Assembly: GCA_002731275.1 (NCBI GenBank)
Contig: PCBK01000012.1
Location: 1-64,000 of the forward strand
DNA from: Deltaproteobacteria bacterium
GTDB lineage: Bacteria; Myxococcota_C; UBA6777
DNA: 64,000 nucleotides
Direction: 5' to 3'
Both the position numbers and the translations under genes were made by a program. Positions 1-8,074 of this stretch are shown piece after piece; positions within the stretch are counted from its first letter, which is position 1; each line of letters starts with the position of its first letter. The notes under the pieces are model-generated. The model was not told where the DNA came from and did not search any database. It saw only the letters and a program-made list of their open reading frames with translations.

Positions 1-91
1 CTGCGAGCAGTATCCGTATTGCAAGAGAGGGATTATGCCATATGTTCGGGTGCACTTTGCGAAGACACAAGTGCAACTGCCCCTGGATCAG
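1..91. repeat. 91-bp direct repeat, copy 1
   Basis: These 91 bases recur without a visible mismatch at 212-302, a period of 211 bp. The copy starts at the window edge, so the true unit may be longer. Immediately downstream (92-135) the sequence differs from that after copy 2. In the forward direction the repeat is open in one frame (YCEQYPYCKRG...), which stops at 134-136 after copy 1. I do not recognise the peptide and find no ribosome binding site, so I treat it as a non-coding or relic repeat. Confidence 0.85.
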
Positions 92-211
92 ATAGGGGGA
101 AGTCACGAAGTGACAGGGGGATGGAGAGGTTTGTAGAAGGGGTGGTTGCAAAGTGAATGAAGCAAATGACAACCGCATATATTCCCTGAGCAATCGAGCG
201 TTTAGAGGATA

Positions 212-302
212 CTGCGAGCAGTATCCGTATTGCAAGAGAGGGATTATGCCATATGTTCGGGTGCACTTTGCGAAGACACAAGTGCAACTGCCCCTGGATC
301 AG
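212..302. repeat. 91-bp direct repeat, copy 2
   Basis: Second copy of the repeat at 1-91, separated from it by 120 bp of unrelated sequence. No terminal inverted repeats or target-site duplication could be made out. Confidence 0.85.
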
Positions 303-361
303 CATTCTAGTATTCCCCGTATACGCAGTATAAACGCTTTACCCGATACAGATGATTGGCT

Positions 362-2773
362 CTAACGAGACTCTTTAGCACGTGCCCATGAACGCCCACG
401 ACAGGCTCTGTGTGTTTTGATATGATGGACCGTTCGTTTATGTCCGGCAGGACAACTCCAACAACCGTGTCGATACATGTCAAAGAATGTCCCTCTGCGG
501 CAACGTTTGAAGACTTTTTTGCGGTAGTGATACTTCGCATGTCTCCAGCCATCCCGGAAACAAGCTCGTGAAGAGGTCACAGGATGGATCGAGCGTCGAT
601 ACCCTCTTGGACATTGGTAACAACGACCATTTGGATCCTTAAAGTATCCTCTTGGACATTTACGGAAGATGGAAGGCTTTGGTTTGGGATGTTTGACTCT
701 CATCTCCACACCAAACGGATAGGATGAGCCAGAGTACGACTTCAAGCGGCCATGCAGGAGCTTGCGATATCCAAAGTGACGAATACGATACACACCTCTA
801 GGCGCATTACGTGGGATCTTCCAGTCAATTGTAATGTGTGAAGCCGCAACCCCATGACGCCTCCATGAGATCCAGGTGTTATCATCCCAGTCACGTGCCA
901 CAGTGATCCAACGTCGCCCCACTCTTCGCTCAACGTTAAAATAGGTTCTTTGTGTCATCAGATTGTTCTTGAGGTGTGCCCCCCAAAAGACGACACGCGC
1001 GCGCTGTCCACGTCGATACATTTCACGAGGTTGATTGCGCACCTGACCAAACTTCTTGCCAATCGGGACAGCGTCCAAAACGACACCAACAGTCCGAACC
1101 CCCTGGAAACGACTTAGATCTCGTGGCAACCGTCCCATACGGATAGGTTTGTTAGAGCGAATCGCTTGCGCCATTGTGTAGAAAGACTGACGCAGCGCAG
1201 CCCCTGTCCAAGGACCAAAGTGCGTGGAACCTCCCTCATAGTGTTGTTTGGCATACTCATGACGTGTCGTGACATATCCAGAGTAGGCGTTGGAGAGACC
1301 TGCAATCACGACCTCTGTGATCCCCTTGGAACGCAATGCGCTGAGGATATTTTTGCGCAGCCGACGTCCTACCATTGTCGTCAATTCAAAGGGAACCCCT
1401 GCGATCGCGAGCTGACCAATAGTAAACAGTTGAAGTGGCAACACTCGATCCGTCATACGAAACTTGTTCCCCAAGAAACCGGGATTTCCAATGGGCATAT
1501 AGATATCTTTTTCGGCATGACAGCGGATCATTTTCTTGGTCACAGGGCGAAAAAGGACGTTGCTGTGCGTTCGTCGTCTACGTCCCATCGTCCAACCTTC
1601 TTTGACCATTTTTCCGCCTTTGATCTTGTGATAACTTGGACCATCTTCTGTACTTCCGGCCGCAAAAGAGATCCCAAAGGCAGCCACACATGTTCTCTGA
1701 TGACCTTTTCCTGTAAATTGAGGCTTCACGCGGATCTTCGAGAAGTCGATAAACATGTGGCGAAAATCAACCGCACCGCTGAGCTTTTTCCTGGCACGAG
1801 AGTATATTTGAAGCGCCGTATTGTACTGACGTTTCGCGATGATGTCGGCATTTCGATAATCCGTTTGTGGCTTGGGGATCCCCCAGAGGTTGGGACTGAC
1901 ATCGCCACAGTTCGCCTGCGCAAAGGCCGCCACAAAGGTATCGCGAGCTTGATAATTGGTGCGAAACTTTTTCTCGAACCAGTAAGACGCGAGGCCCTTG
2001 GAGTCGCCATTTACGTGCCTGTGTTTGGATGAAAAACTCGTCGCGTGAACGGCGAACCAGTTGATCAGACCGAGTGGTCTGTTACCTCTCACAGCATCAA
2101 AACGGACCAACGTCATGCGCTTGTCAGTGTCATGTCGATAGCGCCTACGCTCCGCCCAAGGGTTGTGATTGTAGGCTGCTTTTGAGCGGTTCATCGAGGC
2201 ATTGAGAAGATCACGTGCGCCCATCTTGATGGTCGCTGGCTTCATATTGTAGTGAGCGTTGACGATCGATTGGTAGATACCGTTGACAATCGCGTTGTAA
2301 TTTTGCTTGTTAAAACCTTGTTTAAAGAAACCGCCGTTTGTCAATCCAGTCATGTTGAAGAGCGCACAAAAAGAGTACCCAGCGATCCCCTGGTGTGTGT
2401 GGATCGCGCTGATCATGACGTTGTTGTAATTGTACAACCCACGAAATTTTCTCTTCAACTTGCGAATGACACCCCAACGAACGGAGTGGAACATCTGCGC
2501 AAGATCGACAGAGACAAAGACGACGCGCTTGCGATTACAGGGACTTTCGATGATAAAAGCCCTCGAACGCAAACGCATGTGGATCCCCTTCGCTTGTTGC
2601 TTTCCAAGGGCATACCCCATCATTTGGGTTTCGGCTGCAGGACCGGTGATATCGTAGATTCCCTGCCCGACTTTGTAAACAGTCTTCCCTTTACATCGTC
2701 GGGCAAATGAGGAAGACGGTAGGGTGGTGAGCACCACACCTATCATCAAAAGAAAACGTGTACACTTCGACAT
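362..2773 (-). CDS. secreted neutral/alkaline ceramidase with Cys-rich C-terminal tail
   Basis: Predicted extracellular neutral ceramidase, hydrolysing the amide bond of ceramide to sphingosine and fatty acid. The start at 2773 follows AGGAGA four bases upstream and gives a clean signal peptide (about residues 1-24); an in-frame start at 2827 has no such site. Family landmarks are YKVGQGIYDITGPA near residue 33, the zinc-site HTH at 125-127, the FAVHATS histidine at 243, GDSKG at 256-260 and the nucleophile motif GDVSPN with Ser293. The ceramidase fold ends before about residue 700. After it come two copies of a Cys-rich unit (CPRGYF...CYQCPRGY... and CRRGTF...CWSCPAGH...), residues about 706-803, absent from typical ceramidases. 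The protein is very basic (many Arg/Lys). Family assignment is secure; substrate and the role of the tail are inferred. Confidence 0.9.
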   Translation of the reverse strand: MSKCTRFLLMIGVVLTTLPSSSFARRCKGKTVYKVGQGIYDITGPAAETQMMGYALGKQQAKGIHMRLRSRAFIIESPCNRKRVVFVSVDLAQMFHSVRWGVIRKLKRKFRGLYNYNNVMISAIHTHQGIAGYSFCALFNMTGLTNGGFFKQGFNKQNYNAIVNGIYQSIVNAHYNMKPATIKMGARDLLNASMNRSKAAYNHNPWAERRRYRHDTDKRMTLVRFDAVRGNRPLGLINWFAVHATSFSSKHRHVNGDSKGLASYWFEKKFRTNYQARDTFVAAFAQANCGDVSPNLWGIPKPQTDYRNADIIAKRQYNTALQIYSRARKKLSGAVDFRHMFIDFSKIRVKPQFTGKGHQRTCVAAFGISFAAGSTEDGPSYHKIKGGKMVKEGWTMGRRRRTHSNVLFRPVTKKMIRCHAEKDIYMPIGNPGFLGNKFRMTDRVLPLQLFTIGQLAIAGVPFELTTMVGRRLRKNILSALRSKGITEVVIAGLSNAYSGYVTTRHEYAKQHYEGGSTHFGPWTGAALRQSFYTMAQAIRSNKPIRMGRLPRDLSRFQGVRTVGVVLDAVPIGKKFGQVRNQPREMYRRGQRARVVFWGAHLKNNLMTQRTYFNVERRVGRRWITVARDWDDNTWISWRRHGVAASHITIDWKIPRNAPRGVYRIRHFGYRKLLHGRLKSYSGSSYPFGVEMRVKHPKPKPSIFRKCPRGYFKDPNGRCYQCPRGYRRSIHPVTSSRACFRDGWRHAKYHYRKKVFKRCRRGTFFDMYRHGCWSCPAGHKRTVHHIKTHRACRGRSWARAKESR

Positions 2774-2940
2774 AGATTCTCCTGTCGTGGAGGATACCTC
2801 CACCATCTGTATGAACCCGTCTATCACGGCTGATGACCACGGACGGGGTTGGATAGGTCATACAGAGTGTCGAAGCCAGATCCCAAAGTGCACCACATCA
2901 CACATTCTTTTTTGTGTGTTGTAAGGCTATTGATTTGCTC

Positions 2941-3852
2941 TCAGTGGGGAAGCGCTGCGTAAAGTGTTTGTAGCAATCGGTGAAAATCATCCAGATACGT
3001 CGGCGTCTCATCTTCCCGACGAACCGCATACCACATCCTCCACATCCCCTCTGTGGTAATGCGCGTACGTGACAGCCCGCCCTTCTCCAGATAAGAAGAC
3101 GCCGCCCAAGACGCCATCACAGTCACTCCCATAGAGGCCCGCACAAGCTCAATCACACCCTCTGTCGTCATTGGAAAAGTCGATATCTTCTTTGGCTTCG
3201 CTCCCTGTGGAAGGGGCAAAGGACGTGGAGGCTCACGTTCAAGGTCGTAACGCTGGTACACGATAAGATGCTCATCGGAGAAGTCAGAGGCATCGATATA
3301 CGAGCGCGAAGACCAAGGGTGATGCGCCGATGTCACTGCGATCATCTCATCTTCGAACAGAGGCTGCTGTGATAACGCTTCGTATGATGAGAGCCCCGCG
3401 ACTTTTGTCATCAACGCGACATCCAGACGCCCATTCAACAAGAACGGTATGGGATCTTCTGTCGCCTCGACGACAAGTTCGATATCGACATTTGGATGGA
3501 CTGTACGAAAGGAGGTCAACATCTTAGGGAGCCAATGATAGGTCGTATAACACTCTGACGCCATACGAACAGTCCCATGTCCTCCTTCCTGGAGGGTTGC
3601 GATGTCTCGCTTTAATGACGCCAGATCTCCCAGGATACGTTGCGCTGAACGAAAACATCGTTCTCCCATCGCGTTAGGCTTCATCCCTCGACCTGTACGC
3701 TGAAATAACGCACCTCCAACCTGCTGCTCTAACTTTTTGAGTCGCCAACTCGCAGCAGACTGTGTCAGATGCAGCGCTTCTGCTGCACGCGTAACACTAC
3801 CATGCTCACAAATGGCCCGAATTAACGCAAGGTCATCGATGTCGATATGCAT
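2941..3852 (-). CDS. LysR-family transcriptional regulator, MetR-like
   Basis: 303-residue LysR-type regulator. The winged helix-turn-helix occupies residues about 2-60 (SVTRAAEALHLTQSAASWRL) and the effector-binding domain about 90-295. The segment ASECYTTYHWLPKML followed by a DPIPFLLNGRLDVALMT-type stretch resembles MetR, the homocysteine-responsive activator of methionine genes, more than other LysR subfamilies. No methionine gene lies next to it, so the regulon is unknown. The start at 3852 was chosen because AGGAGA sits nine bases upstream and the DNA-binding domain begins directly; longer in-frame starts reach 3930. It is divergent from the beta-propeller gene at 3983, which is its likeliest local target. 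Confidence 0.9.
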   Translation of the reverse strand: MHIDIDDLALIRAICEHGSVTRAAEALHLTQSAASWRLKKLEQQVGGALFQRTGRGMKPNAMGERCFRSAQRILGDLASLKRDIATLQEGGHGTVRMASECYTTYHWLPKMLTSFRTVHPNVDIELVVEATEDPIPFLLNGRLDVALMTKVAGLSSYEALSQQPLFEDEMIAVTSAHHPWSSRSYIDASDFSDEHLIVYQRYDLEREPPRPLPLPQGAKPKKISTFPMTTEGVIELVRASMGVTVMASWAASSYLEKGGLSRTRITTEGMWRMWYAVRREDETPTYLDDFHRLLQTLYAALPH

Positions 3853-3874
3853 GGTATCAAATCTCCTCATACCT

Positions 3875-3903
3875 GATATAAACAAAATGCGTTGGACTTG
3901 TAA
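3875..3903 (-). promoter_or_regulatory. candidate promoter of the MetR-like regulator
   Basis: On the reverse strand TTACAA (3898-3903) and TATATC (3875-3880) are separated by 17 bp, close to sigma-70 elements, and lie just upstream of the start at 3852. Found by eye only. Confidence 0.35.
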
Positions 3904-3982
3904 CACGCCCCTCTTTACCATGTCAATCAAGACAAAGCCGCGCTCTCACAAAGCACGAATTCATCAAAACATGGAGACAACA

Positions 3983-5839
3983 GTGAAAATTCAAATCAAT
4001 GTGTATAGCTGTATCATCTACTTTTTGCTCATCACATTTGCCAACGCCACCCCTCACACAACACAGACCTCTTTTCCCCTGCCAAGAAGGTTTCAGCTCC
4101 CAAATGGTATCGCGCTCGGACCAGATGGCTCGCTGTTCATCGGCTCCGTCACTGAAGGTCATATCATCAGAAGACGCCCCAATGGTCGCTTTGAGACATT
4201 CTTCCGAGGACACCCAAAGGTCTTCGCAGGTACATCACTGCGCGTCGATCACACGAGAGGATGGTTGTGGGGCGCTTCGCCAGACTTTTTGGGTACACGC
4301 CGCAAAGATGGAAGCCTCCACCGTAGACCCCACCGAATCTTTGCCATCTCACTCAAGGACGCGACCCTTCAAAGGGTCATCTACCTCCCAAAGGGTGGTT
4401 TTGGAAATGATATCGCGATCAGCCCACGAGGTGATGTCTTCATCACCGACAGCAAACTTGGATGTATCTGGAAAGTCCACAACAACGCAACGACACTGAA
4501 GAGGTGGTTTCGTGCACCGCAACTACAACGAGGAAAGCTCGGCCCCGCAGGGATCGCGCTCTTTCCAAACGGCGATCTCCTCGTCGGGTTGTTCTCCGTC
4601 GGGAAACTCTATCGCATCTCAAAAAAACACAAACACATCAAACGACTGTTCCCATCTGTCAACATTAAGAATGCAGACGGTTTGCGCGTCCTTCCGGACC
4701 GCTCGATTGTTGTACTGGACGCCAATATAGGCCGAAGCGGTCGCGTCATCCTGCTGCGCAAAGGCAAAACACCTCACATCCTCGCGCAGGGTCTAAAAGA
4801 TCCAGTCAACCTGACCTACAACCCACAAAGCGGCGCGCTGTGGGTGACGACATGTGATATCCGTCATCTCATGAAGCCCAAACAACACAAACGTGTCCCC
4901 AAACAATTCTACATCCATAGAGTGCTCTCACCGCGATGGAAAAAAAGACCTTCGGCCGTGAAAACACTGAGGCTCCCAAAGGCCTTCTACCCTGAGAGCA
5001 TCGCGATGGCTGCCGATGGTACGATCTTCACAGGGAGCGCGACACGCTCAACGATCCTTACGCTGACAAAGAACACACCTCCAACGCGCTGGCTTGATGG
5101 TACGAAAATGGGACTGATGTCCGTCCAAGGACTCCTGGTCCACGAGCCGACACAGCGCTTATTTGTGTGTACTGGAGATCTAAAGGTCGCGAAGATCAAG
5201 GACAGACCTTCTGCGCTGTTTGCCTTTGACTTGCGCACCAAACGGAAGCGTGGATATTGGACATTACCTAGTGGTGGGTTCTGTAACGATCTGACACAAG
5301 ATGGACATGGAGGGCTGCTCATTTCAGACACCTCGAAGGCGCGTATTCTTCGACTCTCCTTACAATCCAAGAAGCCACAGCTCAAGACCTGGCTCACCCA
5401 CCCCCTCCTTGGAGGCAGCGCGTACAACGGAAATGGTATCGCCTATGACCACAGCACACAGTCGATCTATCTGAATACATTCGCAGATGGTCGCCTCTTA
5501 CAGATCACAATGAACCGTACAGGTCACCCCAAACACGTCCGCTCATTGAAGCTACCAAGGCGCCTCGATGGTGCTGATGGGATGCGTGTGATGGGAGCGG
5601 GACGACTGCTTATTTTTGAAAATGGTTTGATCAAAGGCAATGGACGGATCACAGAAGCAAGCATTCATGGACAAAAGGTCACCTTGCGGACACTCCACAC
5701 TGCAACAACACAGCCAACAAGTGGGCTCTTCACGGGGACTGAACTTCTCTACTTGCGCTCCCACTTTTCCGAGGTCTTTGGCAAACAAAAGACACGCACC
5801 CCTCGTGCAGCTGCGATCGTCATACAACCTCTGCCGTAA
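3983..5839 (+). CDS. secreted double beta-propeller protein (SMP-30/NHL-like)
   Basis: Exported protein of 618 residues with two successive propeller halves. The GTG start at 3983 is preceded by GGAG six bases upstream and yields a compact signal peptide ending near FANA; ATG 3971 would place the Shine-Dalgarno inside the gene. The first half opens with LPNGIALGPDGSLFIGS and contains FGNDIAISPRGDVFITD; the second repeats the pattern with YPESIAMAADGTIFTGS and FCNDLTQDGHGGLLISD, showing internal duplication. Such blades occur in SMP-30/gluconolactonase and NHL proteins, which often bind Ca2+ and hydrolyse lactones or act as binding scaffolds. No catalytic set could be assigned. Its 3' end is four bases from the convergent hydrolase gene. 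An enzyme or a binding protein are both possible. Confidence 0.8.
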   Translation: MKIQINVYSCIIYFLLITFANATPHTTQTSFPLPRRFQLPNGIALGPDGSLFIGSVTEGHIIRRRPNGRFETFFRGHPKVFAGTSLRVDHTRGWLWGASPDFLGTRRKDGSLHRRPHRIFAISLKDATLQRVIYLPKGGFGNDIAISPRGDVFITDSKLGCIWKVHNNATTLKRWFRAPQLQRGKLGPAGIALFPNGDLLVGLFSVGKLYRISKKHKHIKRLFPSVNIKNADGLRVLPDRSIVVLDANIGRSGRVILLRKGKTPHILAQGLKDPVNLTYNPQSGALWVTTCDIRHLMKPKQHKRVPKQFYIHRVLSPRWKKRPSAVKTLRLPKAFYPESIAMAADGTIFTGSATRSTILTLTKNTPPTRWLDGTKMGLMSVQGLLVHEPTQRLFVCTGDLKVAKIKDRPSALFAFDLRTKRKRGYWTLPSGGFCNDLTQDGHGGLLISDTSKARILRLSLQSKKPQLKTWLTHPLLGGSAYNGNGIAYDHSTQSIYLNTFADGRLLQITMNRTGHPKHVRSLKLPRRLDGADGMRVMGAGRLLIFENGLIKGNGRITEASIHGQKVTLRTLHTATTQPTSGLFTGTELLYLRSHFSEVFGKQKTRTPRAAAIVIQPLP

Positions 5840-5843
5840 CACA

Positions 5844-7040
5844 TCAGGGTTTGATATATTTATCAAAAAAGTCCAGGACTTTCTTTACGTTGGCTGCAGT
5901 CTTGAACGCCGGGTCTGAGTGTCCGGCGCCCTTTAGAATCTCCATTGAGACGGGAACATTGATCCCTGTGGCCTTGAGACCATCTCGTAGCGCCTCACTC
6001 TGTGGGTAGGCTACAGTGCAGTCTTTGTCGCCGTGTTGGATGAAAAAGGGTGGATCGTCCTTTGTGATATGGGTGAGCGGACTCGCGAGCTTCACAGCGG
6101 CCTGCATTTGTGTGATCTGACCACCGATCATACGGGACTCAGGAGAGTTCGGTCCGCTGTGATTGCTCCTCGCGCAGCCCGCAGTCTTCGCGTCCGTGTC
6201 CATCGTCAAAAAGTTTGTCGGACCGAACCAATCGACAACAGCCTGGACTCGGCTCGATTGGCCTTTGTATCCAAGCGTCTCACCTTCGAGCGCCGTGACG
6301 CCTGCCGACGTCCCGAGCAACGCCACAAGGTGACCTCCCGCCGACGCTCCCCACACTCCAAGTTTTTTCGTATCAAGCGCATAGTGTTGTCCATTCGCAC
6401 GTAAAAACCGAATCGCCGTCTTCACGTCGTGGATTTGTGCAGGAAAAATCGCCTCACCGCTCAAACGATAACCAACACTCACGAGCGCATACCCTCTTGT
6501 CAACGCGCTCCTCTGGTAGGCATTCGCTGCGAGATTTTTCGAGCCAGATTGCCAGCCCCCTCCATGCACCCACACAACAACAGGGAAAGGTCCATTACCC
6601 GTCGGAGGGAGGAAGATATGAAGACTCTGTTTCCTGGAGACATTCGCATACTTTACATCCCTCCATGCCCTATCGGAAGGGATCTCTGGCTGCACTTCAG
6701 GACCGCTCTCTTGTGTCGGCTCAGGGATCAGCTCAGGTTCAGGCATCACACTTGCGTCGACTTCAACGATGCCTTCCACACGCTCCTCCCCAACGGGCTC
6801 TTGTGTCGGCTCTTGTGGCGTTGGCTCTGGCCCCATATCCAAAACAGGCTCTTGTGCGTTTGTCTCTTGCCCACCTGCATCAGCCTGTGTACTTTCGCTT
6901 ACAGTCTCATGTGCTTTTTCAACAGCTTGCTCGACGTTGGGTTCGGAGACAGCAGGAGCACAACCGCTACTGTGTGTCCCCAAAAAGCCTCCAACAAACA
7001 ACATCGCCATCAAAGAACCAACCCATGTCGTGTATCTCAT
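5844..7040 (-). CDS. alpha/beta-hydrolase lipoprotein (BD-FAE / esterase-lipase type)
   Basis: Outer-surface or periplasmic lipoprotein esterase of 398 residues. Starting at 7040 puts GAAGGAG six bases upstream; a start at 7046 would leave no spacer. The signal peptide ends in HSSGC with lipid Cys27. Residues about 30-120 form a Glu/Pro/Val-rich low-complexity linker, typical of myxobacterial lipoproteins. The catalytic domain shows the oxyanion motif HGGGW (159-163), nucleophile GASAGG (Ser233), an Asp in HGDKDCTV and a His in GAGHSD, the order expected for carboxylesterase/feruloyl-esterase-like hydrolases. Substrate unknown. It is convergent with the propeller gene (four-base gap). Confidence 0.88.
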   Translation of the reverse strand: MRYTTWVGSLMAMLFVGGFLGTHSSGCAPAVSEPNVEQAVEKAHETVSESTQADAGGQETNAQEPVLDMGPEPTPQEPTQEPVGEERVEGIVEVDASVMPEPELIPEPTQESGPEVQPEIPSDRAWRDVKYANVSRKQSLHIFLPPTGNGPFPVVVWVHGGGWQSGSKNLAANAYQRSALTRGYALVSVGYRLSGEAIFPAQIHDVKTAIRFLRANGQHYALDTKKLGVWGASAGGHLVALLGTSAGVTALEGETLGYKGQSSRVQAVVDWFGPTNFLTMDTDAKTAGCARSNHSGPNSPESRMIGGQITQMQAAVKLASPLTHITKDDPPFFIQHGDKDCTVAYPQSEALRDGLKATGINVPVSMEILKGAGHSDPAFKTAANVKKVLDFFDKYIKP

Positions 7041-7176
7041 CAGCATCTCCTTCCCAGCTCTCGGTCACGAAAAAATGGACACCAGCATCCACTGTTTCCA
7101 TCGTAAAAAAGAGCGCTTTTGGCTTGCAATATCGGACCAAGAGCGCAAACATATACCCAGGCTCGCGTCACCATGA

Positions 7177-7206
7177 TTGAAGTGAGCGTAGTATCCTCTA
7201 TATAGT
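7177..7206 (+). promoter_or_regulatory. candidate promoter of the methyltransferase-GH3 operon
   Basis: TTGAAG at 7177-7182 and TATATA at 7199-7204 (16-bp spacer; TATAGT at 7201-7206 gives 18). It would give a leader of roughly 105 bases to the gene at 7318. Confidence 0.35.
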
Positions 7207-7281
7207 AATGCTTGTCTCCGTCAAAAATGTATTCTCCACCCCTGAAAAAGCGGGCACAAGAGCACATCGACGAAGCGTCAA

Positions 7282-7300
7282 TCCACGGAGCGTTCGTGGA
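7282..7300 (+). promoter_or_regulatory. leader hairpin just before the ribosome binding site
   Basis: TCCACG (7282-7287) pairs perfectly with CGTGGA (7295-7300) around a seven-base loop. It is followed by GC, a run of A and the AAGGAG site of the gene at 7318. Its position suits modulation of translation or mRNA stability, but no function is shown. Confidence 0.35.
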
Positions 7301-7317
7301 GCAAAAAAAGGAGTCTC

Positions 7318-8061
7318 ATGTTGAAAAAAAGTACACATCCCTTGTCACTGTGTTTGTTGAGTGGTTTGTTGATCATCGCCACTTTTGTGGGTCACAACGA
7401 AGCCACCTCATATGCCAAAACCACCAAATCTTCCGCTCTCAAGCAACACGCCAAGAAGCTCAACAAGCGCTTCCTCAGCAAAAAGCTCGACGCCAAACGA
7501 TGGAAAGGGGTCTTTGAACGTGAAAAACGAGAGGTCTTTCGCTTTCGCAAACAGATCGTCGCGGCGCTCGGACTCAAAAAAGGTCAACAGCTCGCCGACG
7601 TCGGTGCTGGTTCAGGTGCATTCATCGCCTCCTTTGTCAACACAGTCGGCGCCAAAGGTAGCGTCTACGCGGTCGACATCTCCCCCAACTTTATCAAGTT
7701 CCTCAACAAACGCTTTCAGGCCCATAAGAACGTCAAAGTGGTCCACAGCAAAGCCACCTCAACGTTACTGCCGGACAACTCCGTCGACGTGATCTTCTCC
7801 TCCGATACATACCATCACTTCAGCGACCCGAAAGCCATGCTCAAGGACTTTCGACGCATCCTTCGTCCAGGAGGACGCCTGATCATCGTCGACTTTAAAC
7901 GCATCCCTGGCGTCTCCTCCAAGTGGATGCTCAATCACGTCCGCCAAAACCAAAACCAAGTCACCTCACAAATCAACAGAAATGGCTTCGTGTTTGACAA
8001 AGAGATCAAGATCAAGGGCATGAAACAAAATTACATTGTCACCTTCAAAACAACGAAGTGA
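7318..8061 (+). CDS. exported class I SAM-dependent methyltransferase
   Basis: 247 residues, ATG 7318 with AAGGAG four bases upstream. Residues 1-33 form a signal peptide or N-terminal anchor (hydrophobic LCLLSGLLIIATF). The methyltransferase fold follows: motif I LADVGAGSGAF at about 92-102, acidic motif II VYAVDIS, then DVIFSSDTYHHF and RILRPGGRLIIVDF, the UbiE/type-11 pattern. Export of an SAM-dependent enzyme is odd because SAM is made in the cytoplasm; the segment could instead anchor it on the inner face of the membrane. The GH3 gene starts 13 bases downstream, so the two are probably co-transcribed. Substrate not predictable. Confidence 0.85.
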   Translation: MLKKSTHPLSLCLLSGLLIIATFVGHNEATSYAKTTKSSALKQHAKKLNKRFLSKKLDAKRWKGVFEREKREVFRFRKQIVAALGLKKGQQLADVGAGSGAFIASFVNTVGAKGSVYAVDISPNFIKFLNKRFQAHKNVKVVHSKATSTLLPDNSVDVIFSSDTYHHFSDPKAMLKDFRRILRPGGRLIIVDFKRIPGVSSKWMLNHVRQNQNQVTSQINRNGFVFDKEIKIKGMKQNYIVTFKTTK

Positions 8062-8074
8062 AAAAGGTTTTCCT

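Larger units (their letters stand above)
1..361. other. gene-free left edge, repeat region
   Basis: Apart from the two 91-bp direct repeats there is nothing I can support here. Short open frames exist on both strands (for example 153-365 forward and 33-305 reverse), but they run through the repeat in different frames in the two copies and lack ribosome binding sites. The region lies beyond the 3' end of the ceramidase gene. Confidence 0.5.

Noticed and set aside
1166-2032. 288-residue open frame on the forward strand inside the ceramidase gene
   Set aside because: It is antisense to a gene with clear family motifs, has no ribosome binding site and its product is of low protein character.
2895-2925. 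Terminator after the MetR-like gene
   Set aside because: CACACA and TGTGTG can pair around a T-rich loop, but there is no T-run in the direction of transcription and the stem is weak.
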